Source: Nostoc indistinguendum CM1-VF10
GTDB taxonomy: Bacteria; Cyanobacteriota; Cyanobacteriia; Cyanobacteriales; Nostocaceae
Reading direction: 5' to 3'
Assembly (NCBI GenBank): GCA_019359215.1
Contig: JAHHHS010000007.1
Span: 1 to 64,000, forward strand
DNA: 64,000 nucleotides
A program made the position numbers and the translations under genes. Below the pieces are notes generated by a model, which saw only the letters and a list, made by a program, of their open reading frames with translations, did not search any database and was not told the DNA's origin. This document shows, piece by piece, positions 27,602 to 39,843 of this stretch (position 1 is its first letter; each line of letters starts with the position of its first letter).

Positions 27602-28036
27602 TTACTGACTCACAAGTTGCTCTTGTGATTCCTGTTTGGCTGCTGATCCTTGAGTTCCCAATTGAATCAGTTCAAGTTTATACCCATCTGGATCTTCCAC
27701 AAAAGCAATTACTGTCGAACCATGTTTCATCGGCCCTGGTTCACGGACAACTTTACCACCCTGATTGCGGATTTCCTCACAGGTAGCGTAAATATCATCA
27801 ACGCCAAGGGCAATGTGACCATAAGCATTACCCAATTCGTACTTTTCTACCCCCCAGTTGTAGGTTAGTTCGATCACCGAGTTGTCGCTTTCGTCGCCGT
27901 AGCCAACAAAAGCTAGGGTAAATTCTCCCCCTGGATAATCTTTTCGGCGTAGTAATTTCATTCCTAGAACTTCACAGTAGAACTTTAAGGACTCTTCAAG
28001 GTTGCCCACCCGCAGCATTGTGTGTAGTAATCGCAT
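27602..28036 (-). CDS. gloA: Lactoylglutathione lyase (glyoxalase I)
   Basis: 144 residues of two beta-alpha-beta-beta-beta units. [20 protein letters not shown], the [15 protein letters not shown] segment and the second half [11 protein letters not shown] and [11 protein letters not shown] give the metal ligands (His near 5, Glu in VIELTYNW, His in GHIALGV, Glu in LELIQ). Detoxifies methylglyoxal through glutathione. The ~14 C-terminal residues are Gln/Glu-rich and not part of the fold. Confidence 0.93.
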   Translation of the reverse strand: MRLLHTMLRVGNLEESLKFYCEVLGMKLLRRKDYPGGEFTLAFVGYGDESDNSVIELTYNWGVEKYELGNAYGHIALGVDDIYATCEEIRNQGGKVVREPGPMKHGSTVIAFVEDPDGYKLELIQLGTQGSAAKQESQEQLVSQ

Positions 28037-29690
<1,654 letters not shown>

Positions 29691-29748
29691 AAAATAGGGA
29701 ATAGGGAATAGGGAATTGTTTTCCTGTCCCCTGTACCCTGCCCCCTAA

Positions 29749-30807
29749 TCATGGATAAAACCCCAACTTGGGCAACCCTAAGGTTTCATCCCAGTCCATC
29801 ATCAGGTTTAGGCACTGAATCGCTTGGCCCGCCTGTCCTTTAATTAAGTTGTCAATTGCTGACATGACAATCACGCGACCTGTGCGCGGGTCAACTTCTA
29901 CACCGATGTAACAAAGATTGCTACCGTTAGCCCACTTGGTTTGAGGGTAAACGCCACTACCGCAGACTTTCACCCAAGGGGAGTTGCGGTAAAAGGCTGA
30001 GAAAATTGTGATTAAGTCATCTCGCACTAAACCAGGATCGCTCATTTTGGCATATACCGTTGCCAAAATACCGCGCACCATTGGGATAAGGTGGGGTGTA
30101 AATTGGATCATCAGTTCGTGACCAGCTAAGTCACTGCAAATTTGCTCAATTTCTGGGGTATGACGGTGACGGCCAATATTGTAAGCTGCTATAGAGTTGT
30201 CTGCTTCAGCTAGCAATAAGTTGGTTTGAGGTTGCCGTCCACTGCTAGATGTACCAGATTTGGCATCAATAATAGCTGTTTCTGGCACGATTAAGCCTTG
30301 CTTTAAGAGTGGCGAAAGTGCAAGGAGACTAGCAGTGGGATAAGAACCGGGACAGCCAATTAGTTGAGCTTCGGCAATGCGATCGCGATAAAGTTCTGGT
30401 AATCCATAAACTGCTGTAGCTGCAATTGTGCGATCGCTTCTCTCAATGCCATACCAATTTGTATAAGTTGTCAAATCGCTGAACCGATAATCTGCACTCA
30501 AATCTATTACTTTACATCCTTTTTCCAACAGTTTAGGCGCGATTTGGCAAGCCAGACCATTTGGTAAAGACAAGAAAACTACTTCACAGCGTTGAGCAAT
30601 TATTTCTGGTTCTACTGCCTCTATTGGCAGGTTAGCTGCATGAGCCAAATGCGGGTACAAATCTCCAAAGGATTTCCCAATGCTGCTCTGGCAGCCTAAA
30701 TAAACCAGATCTACTTCTGGATGATCCATCAGTAGTCGTACTAACTGTACTCCGCCATAGCCCGACGCGCCAACAATCCCAACGGGTACGCGTCTAAATT
30801 TGCCCAT
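29749..30807 (-). CDS. argC: N-acetyl-gamma-glutamyl-phosphate reductase
   Basis: 352 residues, type 1 ArgC. NADPH-dependent third step of arginine synthesis. Rossmann motif [17 protein letters not shown] at the N-terminus; catalytic Cys152 in [12 protein letters not shown]; substrate-binding HRHTPEI and HLIPMVRGI. Single gene, convergent with eno across a short repeat-bearing spacer. Confidence 0.95.
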   Translation of the reverse strand: MGKFRRVPVGIVGASGYGGVQLVRLLMDHPEVDLVYLGCQSSIGKSFGDLYPHLAHAANLPIEAVEPEIIAQRCEVVFLSLPNGLACQIAPKLLEKGCKVIDLSADYRFSDLTTYTNWYGIERSDRTIAATAVYGLPELYRDRIAEAQLIGCPGSYPTASLLALSPLLKQGLIVPETAIIDAKSGTSSSGRQPQTNLLLAEADNSIAAYNIGRHRHTPEIEQICSDLAGHELMIQFTPHLIPMVRGILATVYAKMSDPGLVRDDLITIFSAFYRNSPWVKVCGSGVYPQTKWANGSNLCYIGVEVDPRTGRVIVMSAIDNLIKGQAGQAIQCLNLMMDWDETLGLPKLGFYP

Positions 30808-31124
30808 GATCTGAAATCCTTATCCCATGAATGGTGAATTCGTTATCAGCTATCAACAATATCAGCGACTAGACGCACAGCATACAAAACAGATCAAACC
30901 CCTCTACTTTTTTCAAACGCCGAGAAGGAGCGACGCGGTAAAATTGTCAAATATTTTATTTATCTCTCTTGTTTCCCTTTTCTCCCTGGTCGTTGCACTT
31001 TATTACTAAACCCCAATTTTTAGGGGCAGAAATTGTTGTCACGTTATCAAATCATTGCTAGTCTACTTCTCTGCCTTATAAACGAGCTACAATCTAAAAG
31101 AAGAAATTGTAAAAAATATTTACG
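30808..31124. other. Divergent spacer argC / ribBA
   Basis: A 60-codon open frame (30827-31009) ends in a hydrophobic stretch LFISLVSLFSLVVALYY, but it lacks a ribosome site and is in promoter territory; I do not call it a gene. I see no FMN riboswitch before ribBA. Confidence 0.4.
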
Positions 31125-31145
31125 TTGGTAGCTGGAAATCTTTCT

Positions 31146-32819
31146 GTGTCACAGCCTAATACTAACCAAGCTTTTAAATTTGATTCGATTGATGCCGCGT
31201 TAGCAGACCTAAAAGCTGGTCGCGTCATTGTAGTGGTAGATGATGAAAATAGAGAAAATGAAGGCGACTTAATTTGTGCCGCCCAATTTGCTACGCCCGA
31301 CATGATTAATTTCATGGCGGTAGAAGCTAGAGGGCTGATTTGTTTGGCAATGACAGGCGATCGCTTAGACGAGCTAGACTTACCTTTGATGGTAAGCAAC
31401 ATTACAGATACTAACCAAACTGCCTTTACTGTTAGCATTGATGCTGGCCCAGAATTGGGTGTAACCACTGGCATCTCAGCAGAAGACCGCGCCCGCACTA
31501 TTCAGGTTACTCTTAATCCAGGCACAAAGCCTACAGATTTACGTCGTCCTGGTCATATTTTTCCCATTCGGGCTAAAGCTGGTGGCGTACTCAAACGCGC
31601 AGGACATACGGAAGCGGCTGTGGACTTAGCCCGACTAGCAGGACTATACCCAGCAGGAGTAATTTGTGAAATTCAAAACTCCGATGGTTCAATGGCGCGG
31701 TTGCAGCAGTTAGTCGAATACGCAAAACGTCACAATTTAAAAATCATTAGTATTGCGGATTTAATCAGTTATCGCCTACAGCACGATCGCCTCGTGTATC
31801 GTGAGGTGATTACCAAGCTGCCTAGTCAATTTGGTCAGTTTGAAATTTACGCCTACCGTCACACTCTTGATAATACAGAACACGTCGCAATTGTCAAGGG
31901 CGATCCAGCTAACTTCAAAGATGAGCCAGTAATGGTGCGGATGCACTCAGAATGCTTAACTGGTGATGCTTTGGGTTCTTTGCGCTGCGACTGTAGAATG
32001 CAGCTTGTAGCTGCACTGAAAATGATTGAGTCTGCTGGTCAAGGTGTAGTTGTATACCTGCGGCAAGAAGGACGGGGAATTGGCTTGATTAACAAGCTGA
32101 AAGCCTATTCGTTACAGGATATGGGACTGGATACAGTAGAAGCAAATGAGCGTTTGGGATTTCCTGCTGATTTGCGAGACTACGGCATGGGCGCACAAAT
32201 GCTCATGGACTTGGGCATCAAAAAGATTCGTTTGATTACCAATAATCCCCGTAAAATTGCTGGAGTCAAGGGCTATGGGTTGGAAGTAGTTGATCGCGTG
32301 CCATTGTTAATTGAAGCAACCGACTACAATTCTTATTACCTGGCGACAAAAGCGGAAAAGCTGGGTCATATGCTGTTACAGACTTATCTGGTAACAGTAG
32401 CAATTCATTGGCAAGATGACCCGGAAGCTGTGACAGAACGTTATGAACGCTTAGAGAAACTGCGACACTTAGCGAAAAGTAATGATTTATTGTTGCAGGA
32501 AGAAGCGCGTCCATTAGCGATCGCTATATTTGATGAGCCATCTTTAACAGTACACTTGGGTTTTGATCAAGCAAAAGTTGCTAGCTCTGATTGGTATCAA
32601 CAAAGTGGTCATCCTTATATACAGGCTATCTTCCAAATTCTGGATAACCTAGCAACTTTGCCATACATCCAGAAACTAGAGTTTCTGATTTCCTCTGGTT
32701 CCGATCCGTTGAGTAATTTACAAGTCCAACTAGATCGGCAAACATTCTCTGATGGTACACTGCCTTCATCGATTAGCGATCGCTTAGAAAAGCAGCAAAT
32801 ATATAGCTTTAGCAAATAG
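31146..32819 (+). CDS. ribBA: Bifunctional DHBP synthase / GTP cyclohydrolase II
   Basis: Makes both precursors of riboflavin. The RibB half (about 10-205) has [13 protein letters not shown]; the RibA half (about 210-410) has the zinc cysteines in [19 protein letters not shown] and [16 protein letters not shown]. About 140 extra C-terminal residues follow (from [13 protein letters not shown]), a long tail compared with E. coli RibA but seen in cyanobacteria; its role is unknown. The GTG at 31146 (VSQPNTN) is taken; a TTG at 31125 is also in frame, and there is no ATG. Confidence 0.93.
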   Translation: MSQPNTNQAFKFDSIDAALADLKAGRVIVVVDDENRENEGDLICAAQFATPDMINFMAVEARGLICLAMTGDRLDELDLPLMVSNITDTNQTAFTVSIDAGPELGVTTGISAEDRARTIQVTLNPGTKPTDLRRPGHIFPIRAKAGGVLKRAGHTEAAVDLARLAGLYPAGVICEIQNSDGSMARLQQLVEYAKRHNLKIISIADLISYRLQHDRLVYREVITKLPSQFGQFEIYAYRHTLDNTEHVAIVKGDPANFKDEPVMVRMHSECLTGDALGSLRCDCRMQLVAALKMIESAGQGVVVYLRQEGRGIGLINKLKAYSLQDMGLDTVEANERLGFPADLRDYGMGAQMLMDLGIKKIRLITNNPRKIAGVKGYGLEVVDRVPLLIEATDYNSYYLATKAEKLGHMLLQTYLVTVAIHWQDDPEAVTERYERLEKLRHLAKSNDLLLQEEARPLAIAIFDEPSLTVHLGFDQAKVASSDWYQQSGHPYIQAIFQILDNLATLPYIQKLEFLISSGSDPLSNLQVQLDRQTFSDGTLPSSISDRLEKQQIYSFSK

Positions 32820-32880
32820 CTTGTTTCAATAAATTTTGTCGGGTGTGTTATCGCGTAGCGTAACGCACCTTACAAATAAA

Positions 32881-33759
32881 TTATTTGCTGACTCGATAAA
32901 TTGGTCTAACCTGACGATAAGTATTAAGTAAGTCTAGAAATTTATTACCATCAAAATTGATCGGGTCAACTTTTTTACTGGAACGGTCTACTAGCTTGTG
33001 GGTAGTGATGCGCTCGTCTGGAACTTGACTTTGAGCAATTAACCAAGCAAGAGAATTATATTGCGCTTCCGTGTAACCGCTATGGGTTTGTTGGTTGGTA
33101 GCGTCATAACCATCTGGGGGTGTTTCCAAAGAAACGTGATAAGCAAAATTATTCACAGACGGGGGTAAATTTGGATTAGTCTTTACAGTTTCCACTCCAT
33201 CAGGACTATCAAATACTGAGTTAGCTGCACCAAAAGCCCGCTTTTCTGGTGGTACTAGATAAACTACTGTTCCGTCTAACTTAATTAGAGTGTGGTAACT
33301 TGCTTGCACATTTTCATCGTCATGGGCTACTTGAAAGAAATTAATGGCGCTGGAAGCAGAATAACCAGTTTCATGGAGGACGATAATTGGTTGGTTATTG
33401 AGAGGAAGGCCGTTAACATCTTGGGCGTACCGTTCTCCATAATTAGTTGGGTTAACTGAGACAACTTCATAATTAGGTCTGTACTGTGCAAAAGCTTGAG
33501 TAGTTACGTACCTTGCTACAGGCTTGTTAGTCTTGGCTGAGGACTTGATAACATCTTGAGATTTCTTTTCTGGCTCTTTTGCTGATTGGAATTGTGCCTG
33601 GGGATATTGACTCCAGGCTGTAACCTGTGGATTGGATATATGGGACGTTGCCAGATTATTTTGTAATTTTGTCGCTCGTCCAATTAGCAGCACTACAATT
33701 AGAGCCATGAACATCAGCGAGATTAGTAGCACCCTAGTCGCCCAGTCTTGAAACCTCAT
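32881..33759 (-). CDS. N-acetylmuramoyl-L-alanine amidase (Amidase_2)
   Basis: 292 residues. An N-terminal membrane anchor (about 10-27) and a linker precede a T7-lysozyme-like/PGRP fold amidase. Zinc ligands: the first His in IIVLHETGYS, then His in SYHTLIKLDG-type context and the C-terminal THKLVDRSSKKVDP. Cuts the peptide stem from murein in the periplasm; could serve septum or cell-to-cell junction remodelling, which is inference. Single gene. Confidence 0.88.
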   Translation of the reverse strand: MRFQDWATRVLLISLMFMALIVVLLIGRATKLQNNLATSHISNPQVTAWSQYPQAQFQSAKEPEKKSQDVIKSSAKTNKPVARYVTTQAFAQYRPNYEVVSVNPTNYGERYAQDVNGLPLNNQPIIVLHETGYSASSAINFFQVAHDDENVQASYHTLIKLDGTVVYLVPPEKRAFGAANSVFDSPDGVETVKTNPNLPPSVNNFAYHVSLETPPDGYDATNQQTHSGYTEAQYNSLAWLIAQSQVPDERITTHKLVDRSSKKVDPINFDGNKFLDLLNTYRQVRPIYRVSK

Positions 33760-34079
33760 TTTTCTAATACACGTAAAACGGTAGATATAAACTTGTAGCT
33801 AAACTGGCGTATCCTTAGTAGAAAAGCACTTCTGTACGCTTCTACCGCAGATGATATCCAAACGAGAATCGCTATAATACCTTAATTCTAGTCAAATATA
33901 CGTTACTAGTATATGTTGGAATGCTATGTAATTGTTTTAAATGCTTCCTCTGTCTAGAAAGCTATTTCAATGCTATCAAAACCATCACTAGGAAATTTTA
34001 AATAAAAAAATACTCAACTACTGATTGTGGGGTGAGCGAGACGCTCACCCCACGATATTAAAAATTTATTTCCCCAAGC
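33760..34079. other. Spacer amidase / SDR gene
   Basis: AT-rich with one strong feature, a perfect 12-bp hairpin at 34027-34053 listed separately. No gene seen. Confidence 0.5.
34027..34053. repeat. Perfect 12-bp hairpin
   Basis: GTGGGGTGAGCG (34027-34038) and CGCTCACCCCAC (34042-34053) pair without mismatch around a 3-nt loop. It follows the SDR gene on the minus strand by 27 bp, but there is no U-tract, so it may be a dispersed palindrome or an RNA 3'-end stabiliser rather than a classic terminator. Confidence 0.7.
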
Positions 34080-34937
34080 TTACAAGCCCATAGAGTATAA
34101 AATTACGCGATCATGCAGTCTGTCAGGCAAAATATGCTTCAGCACAGCTCCAATTTTGGCATCTTGTCCAACGAGATAGCGTGTCTTTGGCTTCTTTGCA
34201 GTGAGCGCATGAAGAACAGCCTGAGCGACAATATCCGCAGAAATTCCGTTAGAAGCGAGAATCTGCATTTTCTTGCGTACAATATTCATCGCTTGACCAT
34301 AGAGATTTTGTGCCGTTTGCGGTAAATCCTGCTGTGCTATTTCAGATTGACCAAGGGACTTTTCCCAAATTGGGGTAGCGATGGAACCAGGTTCAATAAT
34401 TGAAACCGAGATTCCCCAAGGTCGTAATTCCATCCGCATCACATCAGTTAGTGCTTCCAAGGCAAATTTTGACGCATTGTAAGCTCCCAGGAACGGTGTA
34501 GGGCTTCTACCGGCAATCGAACCCATATTGACAATTCGACCCCGATCTTGGCGTAATAGACCAAGAAATCCTTGTGTCACCGCTAATTGTCCAGTGACGT
34601 TAACTAGCATCTGGTGTTGAAATTCTGCGATCGCTAATAATTCTAAGGGGCCTGGGATAGCAATTCCAGCATTATTTACTAAACCTAAAATTCCACCACC
34701 ACCGACTGCATTTGTTACCTTATCAACCGCAGATGCGATCGATTCAGCGTCAGTAACATCTAAAAAAATCGGAATGAGCCTTTGTGATCCTTTCTGTTTA
34801 AGTGTTTGAGCATCACTATCTTGACGCACGCCAGCAAAAACAGAGAAGCCCAACTGGTCTAAAAGCAAAGCACACGCTTGACCAATTCCTGTTGATGCTC
34901 CTGTAACCACTACTGTACGTTGATTTCCTGCAACCAT
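34080..34937 (-). CDS. Short-chain dehydrogenase/reductase
   Basis: About 285 residues from the ATG at 34937 (MVAGNQRT), preceded by GGAGAGAG. Classical SDR: cofactor motif TGASTGIGQ, NNAG motif LVNNAGIA, catalytic Ser in GSIAGRSP and YNASKFALE (Tyr-x-x-x-Lys). The PGSIATPIW segment and C-terminal FxxPDRLHDR resemble retinol-dehydrogenase-like SDRs. Substrate unknown. The open frame runs further upstream to 35075 but the added residues lack conservation signals. Confidence 0.9.
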   Translation of the reverse strand: MVAGNQRTVVVTGASTGIGQACALLLDQLGFSVFAGVRQDSDAQTLKQKGSQRLIPIFLDVTDAESIASAVDKVTNAVGGGGILGLVNNAGIAIPGPLELLAIAEFQHQMLVNVTGQLAVTQGFLGLLRQDRGRIVNMGSIAGRSPTPFLGAYNASKFALEALTDVMRMELRPWGISVSIIEPGSIATPIWEKSLGQSEIAQQDLPQTAQNLYGQAMNIVRKKMQILASNGISADIVAQAVLHALTAKKPKTRYLVGQDAKIGAVLKHILPDRLHDRVILYSMGL

Positions 34938-35117
34938 TAACTCTCTCCGCACTATGATGGGATTGCTGTAATTACAAATTAGTCTGAATAAGCACGCTAC
35001 AGGGGAGAAAAACCACGCCCTGAAGTGGTAAAGTTTCAACCAAGGAAGAATAAGAGCAGAAGTGCTTTCACCCACAAAAGGTTTGTACCTTTCTTTTCCC
35101 CTGCCCCCTGCCTTTTA

Positions 35118-35348
35118 TTAATCTCTGCAAGTACCAGCGCGAAGGCAATCTTCCGTTTGGTCATCTCTAGCCGACATTTGCCACGGAAATTTGTCTAACT
35201 GAGAATTTGTGCTGTAAACCACTAGAGCAGTTATTATGGAAAGCTGGTTTTCAACAATTGACACGTCACTACTACAAGTACTGCTTAGTTGAGCATTGTA
35301 TAAATAAACAGGCAATGCCATTAATCCAATGCAAATTCTCCGATTCAT
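35118..35348 (-). CDS. Hypothetical small exported protein
   Basis: 76 residues. MNRRICIGLMALPVYLYNAQ reads as a weak signal peptide; the rest is polar with four Cys, two at the tail (EDCLRAGTC). The family is unknown to me. It lies in the spacer between the SDR gene and tatC; it could be real but only the frame and signal-like start support it. Confidence 0.4.
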   Translation of the reverse strand: MNRRICIGLMALPVYLYNAQLSSTCSSDVSIVENQLSIITALVVYSTNSQLDKFPWQMSARDDQTEDCLRAGTCRD

Positions 35349-35658
35349 AAAACCTCAGCAAAAAATTTCCGATTGCGCTATGTATAGATACCACCTTGAT
35401 GAACCGGATTTTCAAAACTGAGTATTATATGTTGATGTTGTGTCAATTTACTCAGCGCTAGTAGCCGCAGAGACGTTATTTCTAAATTATCGGTTCCACC
35501 TTTTTTGGTTAAGCATTGCCTACAATATGGCTTCCTACTAACTTATGCAGACGCAACCCCAAAAAACAGGATAAAAAACCCACAGCACTCAAAAACATAT
35601 CTTGCTAACTGCATTCCCCGGATAAAATAGTTAACAAATGTTGCCTACTAACTGACTC
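35349..35658. other. Spacer before tatC
   Basis: No gene, tRNA or strong hairpin is seen; it must contain the tatC promoter. Confidence 0.4.
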
Positions 35659-36453
35659 ATGACGCCTTCACAAGACGTAGATACTCTAAACGTTCCGAAC
35701 ATCGATCCAGAAGGATATGGCAACTCAGGCACCAATCCTCTTGATGAGTTGCCAGGTGAAGTTGAAATGTCCCTTTTCGACCACCTAGAAGAGTTGCGAC
35801 AGCGCATTTTTTATTCGCTGATTGCCGTAGCCATCGGTATTATTGGTTGTTTCTTTGCCGTTAAGCCAATTGTCCAGCTACTTGAGGTTCCAGCACAAGG
35901 AGTAAAATTTCTCCAACTTGCACCCGGAGAGTATTTCTTTGTCTCCGTGAAAGTTGCAGCCTACACTGGTATCATACTTACTAGTCCTTTCATTCTTTAC
36001 CAAATTATCCAATTTGTGCTTCCAGGACTGACTCGCCGTGAACGCCGGATAGTGGGGCCTGTGGTTTTGGGTTCGAGTGTGCTGTTTGCGGCTGGGTTAG
36101 TATTTGCCTATTTACTGCTGATTCCCGCAGCTTTGAATTTTTTCATCAGCTACGGAGCAGATGTTGTTGAACAAATTTGGTCAATTGATAAATATTTTGA
36201 ATTTGTGCTGCTACTGTTATTCAGCACTGGTTTAGCATTTCAAATTCCGATTATCCAACTGTTGCTCGGTAATTTGAACATTGTCTCATCTCAACGAATG
36301 GTTTCTGGTTGGCGTTACGTGATTATGGGAGCAGTCGTTTTAGGAGCCGTGCTTACACCTTCTACTGACCCCTTAACTCAAAGTCTTTTAGCGGGAGCAG
36401 TTTTAGGGCTTTATTTTGGTGGTGTTGGACTGGTGAAGCTCACAGGTAAATAA
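35659..36453 (+). CDS. tatC: Sec-independent protein translocase TatC
   Basis: 264 residues with six membrane segments. The N-terminal signature [17 protein letters not shown] and [12 protein letters not shown] loop are typical. TatC recognises twin-arginine signals and works in thylakoid and plasma membranes. Its location 1.4 kb upstream of petC fits functionally, since the Rieske protein is a Tat substrate in many systems. About 36 N-terminal residues before the signature are a cyanobacterial-style extension. Confidence 0.96.
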   Translation: MTPSQDVDTLNVPNIDPEGYGNSGTNPLDELPGEVEMSLFDHLEELRQRIFYSLIAVAIGIIGCFFAVKPIVQLLEVPAQGVKFLQLAPGEYFFVSVKVAAYTGIILTSPFILYQIIQFVLPGLTRRERRIVGPVVLGSSVLFAAGLVFAYLLLIPAALNFFISYGADVVEQIWSIDKYFEFVLLLLFSTGLAFQIPIIQLLLGNLNIVSSQRMVSGWRYVIMGAVVLGAVLTPSTDPLTQSLLAGAVLGLYFGGVGLVKLTGK

Positions 36454-36485
36454 CATAGGGAATAGGTAAAATTATTAACTAATTA

Positions 36486-37274
36486 CTAATTATTCCTTAA
36501 CCCTTGTTCGCGTAAGAGGGTATCAGACCATAAAGCATCTTCTGGTTTTAGGGGTGGTACTGGTTCTTTATTATAATCAATTGCTAAGTAATATCTGGCA
36601 CGATTGTATATACCATGCAATAAAGATTGCAAATCTACAATCGCTTCTGTATCTTCTGACTGTAACGGTAATCGAAATACAGGAATCGTTTCTCTGACGC
36701 TAAATCCGTATAATTTAGCTTGAGGACGTGTTTCACTTCTGCTAACAATAATTTGATAATCTGTTACAGGCACTTCCCCTAAAATTGACATGGCTTTTCC
36801 ACTTCTGAGCAAATCAATTTCGACTAAGTGAGAAAGACTAGCTAAAACTTGTTTGCGTTTCAGTTCATAGGCTTTTCTCCCTTCGCCTGGGCGTTTATTT
36901 TTAGGAGATAAAACTTCGATAGAAGTTACCACAAAACCTGTAAAAACTTCTCGAATTTCTAAGTAATTCTCCGTAATATGTTCAGGTAACGGTATCATCA
37001 CCGTAATGCCTTCTGACGTTTCTGTTTGGGTAGTAGTTGATGAGTATTGCTGCGGTGATTTGTGTTGAGAAAAAATAGAAACATCAGGTATACCAACCAA
37101 TACAGAATCTGAGTCGTCACTTAAATAAGTACGTTGTTCAATTGCAACTCGATACTGTGGGGGAATATTTTCTTCAATAGTATCTGCTATAGCTGTAATG
37201 AATCGATGATGTAATTCTGACCAAAACACAGGATTTTCTAAATAAGGATTCATTCCGGGAAATGGAGAATTCAT
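36486..37274 (-). CDS. DUF4058 family protein
   Basis: 262 residues. Opening MNSPFPGMNPYLENPVFWSE, EVLSPKNKRPGEGRKAYELK and DLLRSG are hallmarks of DUF4058, a cyanobacteria/planctomycete family with a possible nuclease-like fold (E-x-LSPxNK resembles an E-x-K core; inference). Function unknown. Convergent with tatC. Confidence 0.88.
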   Translation of the reverse strand: MNSPFPGMNPYLENPVFWSELHHRFITAIADTIEENIPPQYRVAIEQRTYLSDDSDSVLVGIPDVSIFSQHKSPQQYSSTTTQTETSEGITVMIPLPEHITENYLEIREVFTGFVVTSIEVLSPKNKRPGEGRKAYELKRKQVLASLSHLVEIDLLRSGKAMSILGEVPVTDYQIIVSRSETRPQAKLYGFSVRETIPVFRLPLQSEDTEAIVDLQSLLHGIYNRARYYLAIDYNKEPVPPLKPEDALWSDTLLREQGLRNN

Positions 37275-37334
37275 AGTTTTACTATCCTGAAATGACGGAT
37301 TAGAATAATTCTAAATTAAGGAAGAAAAACTTGG

Positions 37335-37643
37335 TCATAATATCCATTCTGAAGAACGTTCACCCAAATCTAGAGGAATGCTAACAGCTTTGCCGAGCCT
37401 GGGGCGATCGCGTGTTTGGGTGATAAATGTTTGTACTTGTGTTGACCCACCCAAGGCATGAAGATAATTAGCAATGCTATCAAGATGCTCTTGGTACTCT
37501 GTCTCGCTCAAGGGAAAAGAAGCTTGCTCCAAGTATTTCCACATTACTTGCAAAAATATCTTTCCCTGTGCCCGCCGGAACTGGACATCGTAAGAGTATC
37601 CCCATTTATCAAGCAACATCTGACGTAATTCCTGTCCTGTCAT
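37335..37643 (-). CDS. DUF3067 family protein
   Basis: About 102 residues from the ATG at 37643. MTGQELRQMLLDKWGYSYDV, FLQVMWKYLEQASFPLSE and DRPRLGKAVSIPLDLGER are typical of DUF3067, shared by cyanobacteria and plastids. Its function is not established. Divergent from petC. Confidence 0.88.
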   Translation of the reverse strand: MTGQELRQMLLDKWGYSYDVQFRRAQGKIFLQVMWKYLEQASFPLSETEYQEHLDSIANYLHALGGSTQVQTFITQTRDRPRLGKAVSIPLDLGERSSEWIL

Positions 37644-37872
37644 AGCTTTTCTCAATCAGATTTTACATTTAGTTATGATGTTAAGTTCCGTGACTCCAGT
37701 ATGATAAGGATATAAAGAAATGTAATGCTAACAGAAAAGATGCTTTTTATATCTTGCAACAAAGAAGTATGGCATCGTTGTGAGCGCTAGCATTTCGACT
37801 TAGACAAGAGTTCCTCAAGTATTAGTACTTTTGTCAAAATGCTTAACAAAATACACAAAGAGCGCGTAGATT

Positions 37873-38412
37873 ATGGCTCAATTTTCTGAATCAGCAGACG
37901 TGCCCGATATGGGGCGTCGTCAGTTCATGAATCTGCTCACTTTTGGGACTGTCACTGGAGTAGCTCTGGGTGCATTGTATCCCGTTGTCAACTACTTTAT
38001 TCCACCTGCAACTGGTGGTGCAGGTGGCGGTACGACGGCAAAAGACGAGTTAGGTAACGATGTTAGCGTTGCTAAATTTCTAGAAAACCGGAATTCAGGC
38101 GATCGCAGCCTAGTCCAAGGGCTAAAGGGAGATCCTACCTATATTGTGGTAGACAGCAAAGAGGCAATTAAAGATTATGGCATTAATGCCATCTGCACCC
38201 ACTTAGGTTGTGTCGTCCCCTGGAACGTTGCAGAGAACAAGTTTAAGTGTCCTTGTCATGGTTCCCAGTATGACGAAACTGGTAAGGTTGTTCGGGGCCC
38301 AGCACCGTTGTCTTTGCCTTTGGCCCATACCAATGTAAGCGACGACAAAATCGTTTTGACCCCTTGGACTGAAACCGACTTCCGTACCGGTGATGCAGCT
38401 TGGTGGGCTTAA
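37873..38412 (+). CDS. petC: Cytochrome b6f Rieske iron-sulfur protein
   Basis: 179 residues. A short stromal N-terminus with a twin Arg (MGRRQF) leads into one membrane helix, a Gly-rich hinge (TGGAGGGTT) and the lumenal Rieske domain. Cluster ligands are Cys108 and His110 in CTHLGC and Cys126 and His129 in CPCHGS; Cys113 and Cys128 form the disulfide. Carries electrons from plastoquinol to cytochrome f. It precedes petA, as usual, but the gap is about 240 bp and full of repeats. Confidence 0.97.
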   Translation: MAQFSESADVPDMGRRQFMNLLTFGTVTGVALGALYPVVNYFIPPATGGAGGGTTAKDELGNDVSVAKFLENRNSGDRSLVQGLKGDPTYIVVDSKEAIKDYGINAICTHLGCVVPWNVAENKFKCPCHGSQYDETGKVVRGPAPLSLPLAHTNVSDDKIVLTPWTETDFRTGDAAWWA

Positions 38413-38639
38413 TAATTTTGTCTTTAGTCCTTAGTTATTCGTCCTCTCTTACAAAGTTCTGTTCGCCGGAAGCCGGCGCACCCTGCGGGAAGCCCTTCGG
38501 GTTCAGCAGTCGCTCATGGGGGAAACCCCAAGACCGCACTGCTTCACCGCAGAAGCGTCTACAGACTTTGCGCTTTGTTCAGGGCTAAATGACTAATGAC
38601 TAATGACCACTGACCAGTGACTAATGACTAATTCAATCG
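38413..38639. repeat. Repeat-filled petC-petA spacer
   Basis: It holds a palindrome-rich block (GCCGGAAGCCGGC near 38466, GCGGGAAGCCC near 38484) of a kind dispersed in Nostoc-like genomes, followed by a (TGACTAA)n heptamer array at about 38587-38635. No coding frame. Confidence 0.65.
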
Positions 38640-38654
38640 TTGCCCTTACTAGAG

Positions 38655-39656
38655 ATGAGAAATGTTTTCTTCAGAGCGAGGTTAACTCGCAGTGCTAGAG
38701 CGATCGTAAAAACATTGCTCATAGCGATCGCCACCGTGACATTTTACTTCACCAGCGATCTAGCCCTTCCCCAATCAGCTGCCGCCTATCCCTTTTGGGC
38801 ACAGCAAACCTATCCTGAAACCCCCCGCGAACCAACTGGGCGGATTGTTTGTGCCAACTGTCACCTAGCAGCCAAGCCGGCAGAAGTGGAAGTTCCCCAA
38901 TCGGTGCTACCTGACACTGTATTCAAAGCTGTAGTGAAAATCCCTTACGATCTGAGCGCCCAGCAAGTTGGTGCTGATGGTTCTAAGGTTGGCTTGAACG
39001 TCGGTGCTGTACTGATGCTACCTGAAGGCTTTAAGATTGCTCCTGAAGACCGTCTTTCTGAGGAACTTAAAGAAGAAGTTGGCGACACTCCCTTCCAACC
39101 CTACAGCGAAGATAAAGAAAATGTCGTCATCGTCGGGCCTTTACCCGGTGAACAGTATCAGGAAATCGTCTTCCCTGTTCTTTCTCCCAATCCCGCAACC
39201 GATAAAAACATCCACTTCGGTAAATATTCAGTTCACTTAGGTGCTAACCGAGGACGCGGACAAGTTTATCCTACTGGCGAAAAGAGCAACAACGCTGTTT
39301 ACAACGCTTCTGCTACTGGCACAATTACTAAAATTGCCAAAGAAGAAGATGGAGACGGTAACGTTAAATATCTAGTCAACATCCAACCTGAATCTGGTGA
39401 TGTTGTTGTTGATACGATTCCTTTGGGACCAGAACTGGTTGTTTCCGAAGGGCAAGCAGTTAAGACTGGTGAAGCTTTGACCAACAACCCGAATGTCGGT
39501 GGATTCGGTCAACAAGATGCAGAAATCGTATTGCAAGATGCCTCTAGAGTCCAATGGATGATTGCGTTCATCGCTCTTGTAATGTTAGCCCAAGTTATGC
39601 TTGTGCTGAAGAAGAAGCAGGTTGAGAAAGTTCAAGCTGCTGAGATGAATTTCTAA
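38655..39656 (+). CDS. petA: Apocytochrome f
   Basis: 333 residues from the ATG at 38655 (MRNVFF); a TTG at 38640 is in frame. A long signal sequence ends SAAA, and mature [11 protein letters not shown] begins with the Tyr whose amino group ligates heme. Heme c attaches at CANCH. A lumenal large and small domain follow, and one C-terminal membrane helix ([18 protein letters not shown]) ends with a short stromal tail. Electron donor to plastocyanin or cytochrome c6. Confidence 0.97.
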   Translation: MRNVFFRARLTRSARAIVKTLLIAIATVTFYFTSDLALPQSAAAYPFWAQQTYPETPREPTGRIVCANCHLAAKPAEVEVPQSVLPDTVFKAVVKIPYDLSAQQVGADGSKVGLNVGAVLMLPEGFKIAPEDRLSEELKEEVGDTPFQPYSEDKENVVIVGPLPGEQYQEIVFPVLSPNPATDKNIHFGKYSVHLGANRGRGQVYPTGEKSNNAVYNASATGTITKIAKEEDGDGNVKYLVNIQPESGDVVVDTIPLGPELVVSEGQAVKTGEALTNNPNVGGFGQQDAEIVLQDASRVQWMIAFIALVMLAQVMLVLKKKQVEKVQAAEMNF

Positions 39657-39681
39657 ATTCTTTGCTAAATCATTGCTGACG

Positions 39682-39709
39682 AGACAGGCTTATTGCCTGT
39701 CTTTTTTAA
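39682..39709 (+). terminator. Rho-independent terminator of petCA
   Basis: AGACAGGC pairs with GCCTGTCT around a 5-nt loop, followed by TTTTTT, about 25 bp after the petA stop. Confidence 0.9.
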
Positions 39710-39759
39710 TTGTTAAACAGAGGATGACACTTGCGTGGTGCTGTAGAAACCTAAAATTT

Positions 39760-39785
39760 ACCCAAGCCTATATTTAGGCTTGGGT
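39760..39785. repeat. Inverted repeat between petA and the sugar transferase gene
   Basis: ACCCAAGCCTA (39760-39770) and TAGGCTTGGGT (39775-39785) pair over 11 bp. It may end transcription of the convergent minus-strand gene, though the U-tract is weak. Confidence 0.65.
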
Positions 39786-39843
39786 GTATCTAACAATTAT
39801 CGTGATTGGAAGCTAACAAAAAATTATGAATAAGGTTAGTTAG

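Noticed and set aside
30827..31009. 60-codon frame ending in a hydrophobic helix between argC and ribBA
   Set aside because: No ribosome site, located in a divergent promoter region, and no family resemblance.
30808..31145. FMN riboswitch before ribBA
   Set aside because: None of the conserved FMN-element blocks (such as AGGGGCRG and the paired GGATG region) could be found.
34938..35075. 46-residue N-terminal extension of the SDR protein
   Set aside because: The Rossmann fold begins right after the ATG at 34937, which has a purine-rich ribosome site.
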